Shown here piece by piece: positions 1 through 4,019 of a stretch of 7,220 bases of DNA (positions are counted from its first letter, which is position 1; each line of letters begins with the position of its first letter). The position numbers were made by a program, and so were the translations under genes. Source of the DNA: Thermoleophilia bacterium (lineage in GTDB: Bacteria; Actinomycetota; Thermoleophilia; Miltoncostaeales; Miltoncostaeaceae). Location of the stretch: the NCBI GenBank assembly GCA_016463385.1, contig JAEMRL010000113.1:1-7220 (forward strand). Reading direction: 5' to 3'. The notes below the pieces were generated by a model, which did no database searches, was not told the DNA's origin, and saw only the letters and a list, made by a program, of their open reading frames with translations.

Positions 1-149
1 CGCCCGCGGCGCGTGACGCCGAGGGCGAGTGCCTCGGAGGGTGTCGGCAGCACCGGCGTGCGGATCGACACCGCGACGACCGCCCGGTCGGGCACGACCT
101 CGCGCTCGGCCTCGCCGACGACGTTCACTGCGGGGATCCGGGAGGTCAC
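1..149 (-). CDS. SIMPL (DUF541) domain protein, N-terminal fragment
   Basis: Partial gene: the start is inside the window and the rest lies beyond the left edge (49 complete codons visible). The predicted protein begins MTSRIPAVNVVGEAEREVV and continues with PDRAVVAVSIRT and then PSEALAL. The pattern V-x-G-x-(A/G)-E, then a PD-x-A step followed by an alternating hydrophobic strand, then an EAL helix start, matches the N-terminal edge of SIMPL/DUF541 domains, whose biochemical role is poorly defined. No signal peptide or membrane segment is visible in this stretch. I chose the GTG at 149-147 because a TAGACT box lies 7 nt upstream and there is no Shine-Dalgarno. A second in-frame GTG at 128-126 would remove seven residues. 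The gene is divergent from the membrane protein at 196. Codon use (nearly all G/C third positions) supports coding. The family call rests on a short fragment. Confidence 0.65.
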   Translation of the reverse strand, partial: MTSRIPAVNVVGEAEREVVPDRAVVAVSIRTPVLPTPSEALALGVTRRG

Positions 150-150
150 C

Positions 151-170
151 CGATCGAGTCTAGGCGATCG
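151..170. repeat. CGATCG inverted repeat between divergent starts
   Basis: Two copies of the palindrome CGATCG (151-156 and 165-170) are separated by 8 bp and enclose the TAGACT box of the minus-strand gene. Their position in a 46-bp divergent promoter region would suit a regulator binding site. CGATCG is also a common short word in such GC-rich DNA, so this could be chance. Confidence 0.3.
157..162 (-). promoter_or_regulatory. -10-like box of a leaderless SIMPL gene
   Basis: On the minus strand TAGACT (162 to 157) is followed by 7 nt and then the GTG at 149. This TANNNT box directly ahead of a start codon, with no purine-rich ribosome site, is the usual form of an actinobacterial leaderless promoter. 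No good -35 hexamer is visible. The place where it would sit (about 180-186) is taken by the -10 box of the divergent gene. Confidence 0.5.
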
Positions 171-181
171 CCCCGATCCTC

Positions 182-187
182 TATCTT
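182..187 (+). promoter_or_regulatory. -10-like box of the membrane-protein gene
   Basis: TATCTT lies 8 nt before the GTG at 196 with no Shine-Dalgarno between them, which would put the first transcribed base at or next to the start codon. It is the most AT-rich spot in the local sequence. No clear -35 element is seen near 158-164. Confidence 0.45.
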
Positions 188-195
188 CGGTCCTC

Positions 196-840
196 GTGGC
201 AGGAATCGACCCGACCGCCGACCCGCGCGGCGCCCGCTGGGAGGCACGCCTGCGGCTCCCCGTCCTGGGGGCGGCGTGGCTCGCCATACCGACGGTGCTC
301 CTCTACTTCTCCTCGCTCGAGGGGTGGGTGGCCCTCGTCGCGGTCACGATGGCCTGGTCGATCTGGCTCGTGTTCCTGGCCGAGGCGGTGATCATGCTGA
401 GCCTGGTCCGCGACCGCCTCGGATGGGCGCGCGGCCACGTGTTCGGCCTGGTGATCCTGCTGGTGACGTTCCCGCTGCTGACGAGCATCCTCGAGGGGCT
501 GCTCGCCGCCCGCGCCCTGTCGAGCGTCCAGGGGTTGCGCGTGCTGCAGGTGCTCTACCTCGCCAAGGCCGCCAAGCTGATCAAGTCGGCCATCATCCTC
601 CGCGCGAGCGGCGCCGCGCCCCGCAACCCGGGCCTGATCACGGCCGCCGCCCTCGTGGGCGCCGCCGCCCTGGTCGGCATCGGCGACCGGATCGTCTCGG
701 GGGAGAAGCACGCGACGCCGTTCCACGGCACGCTCGACGTGATCCGGGACATGTCGGCCGAGGGCCTCGTTCTGAGCGCGGCCGCGGCGCTGGTGACCGT
801 GGTGGTCGCCGGCGCGGTGCTCCGCCGCCGCAGCGCCTGA
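196..840 (+). CDS. Channel-like multi-pass membrane protein without a selectivity filter
   Basis: The 214-residue protein has about six hydrophobic segments: roughly 22-38, 46-70, 82-100, 112-135, 147-165 and 189-209. The order resembles a voltage-gated ion channel. Segment 2 has the F-x-x-E pattern (FLAEAVIML, E63) typical of S2, segment 3 ends in a TFPLL turn like S3, and segment 4 (LRVLQVLYLAKAAKLIK) carries spaced basic residues R115, K124, K127 and K130 like a weak S4. The stretch after segment 5 (about 166-188) is where a pore loop would be, but it has no TVGYGD-like filter, and S3 lacks its usual Asp. It may be a degenerate channel relative or an unrelated membrane protein with a similar outline. 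I prefer the GTG at 196 because an upstream ATG at 13 would run through the divergent SIMPL gene and add a compositionally odd tail. That it is a real gene is much surer than its function. Confidence 0.75.
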   Translation: MAGIDPTADPRGARWEARLRLPVLGAAWLAIPTVLLYFSSLEGWVALVAVTMAWSIWLVFLAEAVIMLSLVRDRLGWARGHVFGLVILLVTFPLLTSILEGLLAARALSSVQGLRVLQVLYLAKAAKLIKSAIILRASGAAPRNPGLITAAALVGAAALVGIGDRIVSGEKHATPFHGTLDVIRDMSAEGLVLSAAAALVTVVVAGAVLRRRSA

Positions 841-864
841 ACGGTGCCTCCGGTTCCTCAGGCG
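834..864 (+). terminator. Possible terminator hairpin at the end of the membrane-protein gene
   Basis: CGCCTGA (834-840, containing the stop codon) pairs perfectly with TCAGGCG (858-864) around a 17-nt loop. No U-run follows, as is common in high-GC actinomycetes. The right arm ends only four bases before the first arsR operator-like dyad, so the element separates the two units. Confidence 0.4.
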
Positions 865-896
865 TACTGAACCGAGAGGTTGAATAAGAGGCACCG
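842..896. repeat. 9-bp inverted repeat spanning the arsR upstream region
   Basis: CGGTGCCTC (842-850) is perfectly complementary to GAGGCACCG (888-896), with 37 bp between the arms. The left arm lies in the loop of the 834-864 hairpin and the right arm in the spacer of the arsR promoter. In a read-through transcript this pairing would compete with the 834-864 hairpin. As DNA it could also be a looped or split binding site. Confidence 0.4.
868..883. promoter_or_regulatory. Upstream operator-like dyad (O1) of the arsR operon
   Basis: TGAACCGAGAGGTTGA is an imperfect dyad (AACC ... GGTT core). It matches the downstream dyad at 913-928 in 12 of 16 positions, with centres 45 bp apart. It overlaps the predicted -35 element (880-885), so a bound dimer would block polymerase. 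ArsR-family repressors typically bind such dyads at their own promoters. Confidence 0.55.
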
Positions 897-908
897 CCGG
901 GTTACGGT
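880..908 (+). promoter_or_regulatory. Predicted promoter of the arsR-SRPBCC operon
   Basis: TTGAAT (880-885) and TACGGT (903-908) are 17 bp apart. The first matches four of six bases of the sigma-70 -35 consensus and the second fits TANNNT. Transcription should begin near 914-916, inside the second operator-like dyad. Confidence 0.55.
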
Positions 909-912
909 GTGC

Positions 913-928
913 TCAACCGTTCGGTTGA
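913..928. promoter_or_regulatory. Downstream operator-like dyad (O2) of the arsR operon
   Basis: TCAACCGTTCGGTTGA has perfect 7-bp arms around a TT centre. It covers the predicted transcription start and ends two bases before the AAGGAG ribosome site, a classic repressor position. The AACC-N4-GGTT core is shared with O1 and is the most likely recognition site of the ArsR-type protein encoded just downstream. Confidence 0.7.
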
Positions 929-930
929 AC

Positions 931-936
931 AAGGAG
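931..936 (+). promoter_or_regulatory. Ribosome binding site of arsR-type gene
   Basis: AAGGAG lies 7 nt before the ATG at 944 and fixes that start. An earlier ATG at 936 is in another frame. Confidence 0.8.
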
Positions 937-943
937 ATGACGA

Positions 944-1327
944 ATGCCGGCCGACGCGCTCTCGCAGGTCTTCTCGGCCCTGGCCGACCCGACCCGGCGG
1001 GACATCGTGGCCCGCCTGGCGGTCGCCGACGCGACGGTCACGGAGCTGGCGGAGCCGTACAGCGTGAGCGTCCAGGCGGTCTCCAAGCACCTCCGGGTGC
1101 TCGAGGGGGCCGGGCTCGTCTCCCGCAGCCGTGACGCCCAGCGCCGGCCGGTCCACCTCGAGGCGGAGGTGTTCGACCTCATGACGGCCTGGATCGAGCG
1201 GTACCGCCGGCGCGCGGAGGAGCGGTACAGCCGCCTCGACGCCCTGCTGGCGGCGATGCCCGACGCGGTGGACGCCGACGACGCCCCGGCGCCCGCCACC
1301 GACCCGACGACCCAAGGAGAGGCATGA
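944..1327 (+). CDS. ArsR/SdpR-family winged-helix transcriptional repressor
   Basis: This 127-residue DNA-binding protein probably represses its own operon. The N-terminus carries the family hallmark FSALADPTRRDIVARL (10-25). A winged helix-turn-helix follows at about 31-59 (TVTELAEPYSVSVQAVSKHL, then RVLEGAGLV), with SVQAVSKHLRVL as recognition helix, and the wing is near 60-72 (SRSRDAQRRPVHL). A helix with many Arg/Glu residues (about 74-104) suits dimerisation, and the last 20 residues are an Ala/Asp/Pro-rich tail. There are no cysteines and no ELCVCDL metal site, so this is not a metal sensor; it belongs to the group usually found next to AHSA1/SRPBCC genes. An AAGGAG site fixes the start, and two AACC-N4-GGTT dyads flank the promoter. 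Its TGA overlaps the ATG of the next gene, implying translational coupling. The signal it senses cannot be read from the sequence. Confidence 0.95.
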   Translation: MPADALSQVFSALADPTRRDIVARLAVADATVTELAEPYSVSVQAVSKHLRVLEGAGLVSRSRDAQRRPVHLEAEVFDLMTAWIERYRRRAEERYSRLDALLAAMPDAVDADDAPAPATDPTTQGEA

Positions 1328-1812
1328 CCCCCGCAGACAGCACCACGCGCGAGACCACGATCGAGCTCGACACGGAGGTCCCGCTCGTCCGGATCACGCG
1401 CGAGTTCGACGCGCCGCCCGCCAAGGTCTTCCGGGCCCACGTCGATCCCGAGCTGGTCGTGCGCTGGCTCGGCCCCCGCGGCCTCGAGATGCGGATCGAT
1501 CACTACGACTGCCGCACCGGCGGCTCCTATCGCTACATCCACTCGCAGGGCGACGAGGAGTACGCCTTCCACGGCAGCTTCCACGAGGTGAGGCCGGACC
1601 AGGTGATCGTCCAGACGTTCACCTACGAGGGCATGCCCGATGCGGTGTCGCTCGAGAAGCTGATGCTCACGGATCTCGGCGGCGGCCGGACGCGGCTCAC
1701 CGCGACGTCGCTCGTCGACTCGTTCGCCGACCGCGACGCATTCGTCGCGAGCGGTATGGAGGTCGGAATCCGCGAGGGCTATGAGCGCCTCGACGAGGTG
1801 CTCGCCGCCTGA
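1324..1812 (+). CDS. SRPBCC / AHSA1-family protein
   Basis: The 162-residue protein has the helix-grip fold of the START/Bet v1-like superfamily, which forms a cavity for hydrophobic ligands; the AHSA1 subgroup is named after the Hsp90 co-chaperone Aha1. Family marks in order are ITREFDAPPAKVFRAHVDPE (23-42), RWLGPRG (47-53), GGSYRYIH (66-73), FHGSFHEVRPDQVIVQTFTY (82-101), the strand RTRLTATSL (122-130), and the C-terminal helix GMEVGIREGYERLDEVLA (144-161). The length is full for the family. The ATG overlaps the stop of the arsR gene (ATGA), and AAGGAG lies at 1314-1319, so the two are coupled and share the upstream dyads. ArsR plus AHSA1 pairs are widespread, and the SRPBCC protein is presumed to be the regulated product. 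Its ligand is unknown and it is probably cytoplasmic: no signal peptide is seen. Confidence 0.93.
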   Translation: MTPADSTTRETTIELDTEVPLVRITREFDAPPAKVFRAHVDPELVVRWLGPRGLEMRIDHYDCRTGGSYRYIHSQGDEEYAFHGSFHEVRPDQVIVQTFTYEGMPDAVSLEKLMLTDLGGGRTRLTATSLVDSFADRDAFVASGMEVGIREGYERLDEVLAA

Positions 1813-1843
1813 TGTGACAACAGGTCGTCATCCGGTCCGATAC

Positions 1844-1873
1844 ATGCGGGCCGGGTGACGACCGGCCCTGCAT
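1844..1873 (+). terminator. Hairpin terminator of the arsR-SRPBCC operon
   Basis: ATGC-GGGCCGG (1844-1854) pairs with CCGGCCC-t-GCAT (1862-1873): eleven base pairs with one bulged T and a 7-nt loop, starting 31 nt after the SRPBCC stop codon. No T-run follows. GC-rich hairpins of this type are the usual terminator form in actinomycetes. Confidence 0.6.
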
Positions 1874-1962
1874 CACGTCCCCGGCGTCGACGCCTGGTCG
1901 TGTGACGCAGGGGGCGTGTGATCCGCGGATGGCCGCATCATCCCATCTGCGCATCCCGGGCG

Positions 1963-1990
1963 TACGTCACACGCTCCGCCCGATACGTCA
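1963..1990. repeat. TACGTCA direct repeat, 21-bp period
   Basis: TACGTCAC (1963-1970) and TACGTCAT (1984-1991) start exactly 21 bp apart, two helical turns. Related ACGTCA words follow at 2035-2040 and 2593-2598. Same-face spacing is what a protein binding array would show, but two copies are weak evidence. Confidence 0.35.
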
Positions 1991-2008
1991 TCACCTCCGG
2001 CGGGGCGG

Positions 2009-2029
2009 CACGCGGGCGGCGCCCGTGTG
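2009..2029. repeat. Strong hairpin dyad
   Basis: CACGCGGGC (2009-2017) pairs with GCCCGTGTG (2021-2029) over nine positions, one of them G-U, around a 3-nt loop. It is the tightest hairpin in the gene-free region. Its arms differ from those at 2074-2091, so the dyads are not copies of one repeat family. Confidence 0.45.
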
Positions 2030-2073
2030 GATCGACGTCACACACACACCGTCGTATCAGGTGCACATCCAGG

Positions 2074-2091
2074 GCCGGGACCTGTCCCGGC
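2074..2091. repeat. Perfect 7-bp hairpin with tetraloop
   Basis: GCCGGGA (2074-2080) and TCCCGGC (2085-2091) are perfect complements around CCTG. It could act as a terminator in either direction or be part of a structured RNA; no T-run follows on either strand. Confidence 0.4.
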
Positions 2092-2383
2092 AGGCGGCGG
2101 ACGTGGCGTGCCGCGGTCGCCGGCGAGACGGCCGTGCCTCTGCGAGCCGGGGTCCTGGTCGCCGGCCCGCGAGCGGGCTGTCAGCGTCCGATCGGGCGCC
2201 TCGGCGGCTCGCCCGGCGAGGCGTGCGCTGCCGGGGCGCGACCTGGGCCGCCGCGCGCGACCACCGCCGTACAACCCTCGACTCACTTTGGGAGGGTGTC
2301 ACACGGGTCGATGATGATCACGGCGAGAACGCCTTTGAGATGGGGCATCCGGGGATCTCAACGGCGCGAGGGTCCGAGGTGTT

Positions 2384-2408
2384 AACCCTCGATCACGCAT
2401 CGAGTGTT
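2384..2408. repeat. Near-perfect 10-bp dyad in an AT-richer patch
   Basis: AACCCTCGAT (2384-2393) and ATCGAGTGTT (2399-2408) pair over ten positions with one C-T mismatch around the loop CACGC. The left arm includes the 9-mer AACCCTCGA that also occurs at 2273-2281, so this dyad shares sequence with the element 111 bp upstream. Confidence 0.4.
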
Positions 2409-2827
2409 GGTCGCGGAGTGCGACTCACATCGTCGATGCCGCACTGCTCGCGCAGGCGCGCGCCGGCGTGGGGACCGTGGTCCGCCGGGCCCCTCCCGCC
2501 CGTCATTCGACCGTGCCCTGCCGGCTCCTGCCCGCGTCTCGGCCGGGAGCCCGAGGCCGCCGGCTCCGTCTCCGTGGCCGGGGGCCGTGCCGACGTCATG
2601 CCGGGTTCCGTGCACATACGGGCTCGCGCCCTGCCGGGACCACGCGGAGCGGGACCTCGTGCGTCGGACTCCGGTGATCGTGACGTGTGATGCTCCGCTC
2701 ACATCAGTCTCGCGCGACGCGGCACGAGCCCTCCTCGCGCGCCCGCATGTATGTGATTCGGCATCCGGTCGCGCCGCGATCCTGCTGTTATGGAACATCG
2801 CAGCGCGAGTCGATGGCGATACGCGCG

Positions 2828-2849
2828 TCCGGCTTCCCATGATGCCGGA
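2828..2849 (-). terminator. Possible terminator of the propeller/DUF4394 operon
   Basis: On the minus strand TCCGGC (2849-2844) and GCCGGA (2833-2828) form a 6-bp stem with a 10-nt loop, 23 nt beyond the DUF4394 stop codon. The stem is short and no T-run follows. The position is right for the end of this operon but the evidence is weak. Confidence 0.35.
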
Positions 2850-2872
2850 ACACATCGAGCCCCCGCGGAGGT

Positions 2873-4003
2873 TCAGCGGCGGCGCACCACGATGCGTAGT
2901 GAGTCGGTCGTGCGCGCGCCGGAGTTGTCGGTGACGCGCACGCGGATCGTCCGCACCCCCGCCGGATACGCACGGCGCAGGCGCTCGCCGGAGGCGTCGC
3001 CGAAGCGTCCGTCCCCGTCGGCGTCCCACTCGACGCGCGTCACGCCGCCGTCGTGATCGGTGGCGTACGCCAGATACGCGGTGCGGCGTCCCGGGGCCGG
3101 GCGTGGGTCGGTCGCGATGATCTTCACGTCGGGCGGGATGTTGAGCACAGGCGACGCGAACGCCTGGCGTGCGGCGAATCCGGTGAGCGTGAGTCGCGGC
3201 CGCCCCTGGGCGAAGGGCGCGCCGGTGCCGACGGGGCCGAAGCGGAACGCCCGGCCGGTGATCAGCGACACCCGGTAGAGGCTCGCGCCGGCGGCGCCCG
3301 CCGGCGTCGCGACCATGTACGCGACGTCACCCACGCCTGGGACGGCGACGATGTCGAGGCCGCCGGCGTCCCCGATGTCCGTTCCGAGGGGCTTCGGGTC
3401 GGTGAGCACGCCCGCGTCGGCCGGGCTCTGCACGAGCACCTGATCGGAGGCGGAGTCGATCGCGACGAGGGTCGTCGCCGTGGGCCGGGTGGGGGAGAGG
3501 CCGGAGCCCGTGTGGCCGCTCGCCGTGATCCGCGGAGCCCCCGGGCCGAGCGCGGGGCCGGGGCTGCCGGGCAGGTAGGTCCCGGTGGCCAGGCTGATGC
3601 GGCCGTTCAGTCCGGTGGTGCTCGTGACCCGGAGCTCGTCGCGCACCGGATCCACCTCGACGCCGAAGGCGGCGCCGAGGATGGGCGTCGAGAGCGGCGG
3701 GCCGAGGGCGCGCGCCACGCCGGTGTCCGGCTCGACCGTGTAGACGACGCTGTCGCTGCCGAGGCCGATCAGCTGGCCGGTGGACGGGCGGAAGTCGATC
3801 CCGACCAGCCCGGCGCCGGGCGAGAGCCCGGTGACCGTCGATTGATCGGTGATCACCTGGGGGAAGCGGGAGTCGAACCGGACCAGGGTGCCGTTATCAA
3901 CGGTGGCGAACATGTCGCGCGCCTGCGCGACCGCGGGGGCCGCCAGCGTGATCGCCGCGGTGGCGGCGATCATGAGGCGGGCCTGGTGGTGGTGTCGGAT
4001 CAC
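2873..4003 (-). CDS. Secreted DUF4394 protein with C-terminal PKD domain
   Basis: The 376-residue exported protein starts with a signal peptide: basic MIRHHHQAR, a hydrophobic core at 11-24, and likely cleavage after AQA at 28. Residues 30 to about 275 match DUF4394. The characteristic run is TLVRFD (39-44), TGLSPGAGLVGIDFRPSTGQ (58-77), the LGSDSVVYTVEPDTG turn (81-95) and the FGVEVDPVRDELRVTSTTG block (113-131), a propeller-like repeat. Residues 292-376 look like a PKD domain: WDADGDGRFGD (326-336) is Ca-binding-loop-like, followed by YPAGVRTIRVRVTDNSGA (346-363). PKD domains are extracellular Ig-like spacers that often bind protein or polysaccharide. The GTG start at 4003 has GAGGG four bases upstream and supplies the basic n-region; a later ATG (residue 11) would lose it. 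It lies 13 nt after the propeller/di-heme gene, so the two are surely co-transcribed. No catalytic residues are recognisable. Confidence 0.9.
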   Translation of the reverse strand: MIRHHHQARLMIAATAAITLAAPAVAQARDMFATVDNGTLVRFDSRFPQVITDQSTVTGLSPGAGLVGIDFRPSTGQLIGLGSDSVVYTVEPDTGVARALGPPLSTPILGAAFGVEVDPVRDELRVTSTTGLNGRISLATGTYLPGSPGPALGPGAPRITASGHTGSGLSPTRPTATTLVAIDSASDQVLVQSPADAGVLTDPKPLGTDIGDAGGLDIVAVPGVGDVAYMVATPAGAAGASLYRVSLITGRAFRFGPVGTGAPFAQGRPRLTLTGFAARQAFASPVLNIPPDVKIIATDPRPAPGRRTAYLAYATDHDGGVTRVEWDADGDGRFGDASGERLRRAYPAGVRTIRVRVTDNSGARTTDSLRIVVRRR

Positions 4004-4007
4004 GGTG

Positions 4008-4019
4008 CCCTCGCCCTTA
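4008..4019 (-). promoter_or_regulatory. Ribosome binding site of the DUF4394 gene overlapping the operon junction
   Basis: Reading the minus strand, the stop TAA of the upstream gene (4019-4017) runs straight into GGGCGAGGG, ending 4 nt before the GTG at 4003. The purine-rich stretch is the only ribosome site available and supports translation coupled to the preceding gene. Confidence 0.6.

Larger units (their letters stand above)
1813..2872. other. 1.06-kb gap between convergent genes, no credible gene
   Basis: Open frames here (for example 1902-2690 plus and 2382-3029 minus) are long only because stops are rare in GC-rich DNA. Their products are Arg/Pro/Gly-rich with no domain, no consistent third-position G/C bias and no well-spaced ribosome site. 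The stretch holds the operon terminator (1844-1873), further dyads (2009-2029, 2074-2091, 2165-2178, 2197-2223, 2384-2408), TACGTCA direct repeats (1963-1990), a short CA run (2039-2049), and ten TGTGA/TCACA pentamers spread through it. I see no tRNA, CRISPR, insertion sequence ends or transposase remnant. It could be an unannotated RNA, a decayed gene, or a regulatory or structural spacer. Confidence 0.65.

Noticed and set aside
13..195. Upstream extension of the membrane-protein gene to an ATG at 13
   Set aside because: It would overlap the divergent SIMPL gene completely, adds a Ser/Thr/Arg-rich tail with no match to the fold, and ignores the well-placed TATCTT-GTG start.
181..894. Minus-strand open frame opposite the membrane-protein gene
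   Set aside because: Its product is His/Arg/Gln/Gly-rich low-complexity sequence typical of the antisense of a GC-rich gene.
2039..2049. CA dinucleotide run
   Set aside because: Only about five units; too short to treat as a meaningful microsatellite, noted only as part of the gene-free stretch.
2009..2223. REP-like family of repeated hairpins
   Set aside because: The dyads at 2009, 2074, 2165 and 2197 have unrelated arms, so they are not copies of one repeat element.
2311..2385. 24-codon small frame starting ATGATG
   Set aside because: The purine-rich GGGAGG lies about 15 nt upstream, too far for a ribosome site, and the peptide has no feature suggesting selection.
1902..2690. 262-codon plus-strand frame in the gene-free region
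   Set aside because: Arg/Pro/Gly-rich translation, no domain, no ribosome site and no third-position bias. Such frames arise by chance in GC-rich DNA.
2686..2703. Crp/GlxR palindrome TGTGA...TCACA
   Set aside because: The spacer is 8 bp rather than the 6 bp of Crp-type sites, and no promoter or gene start is near.
2382..3029. 215-codon minus-strand frame running into the DUF4394 gene
   Set aside because: It overlaps the real DUF4394 frame at its start and its product has no recognisable pattern.
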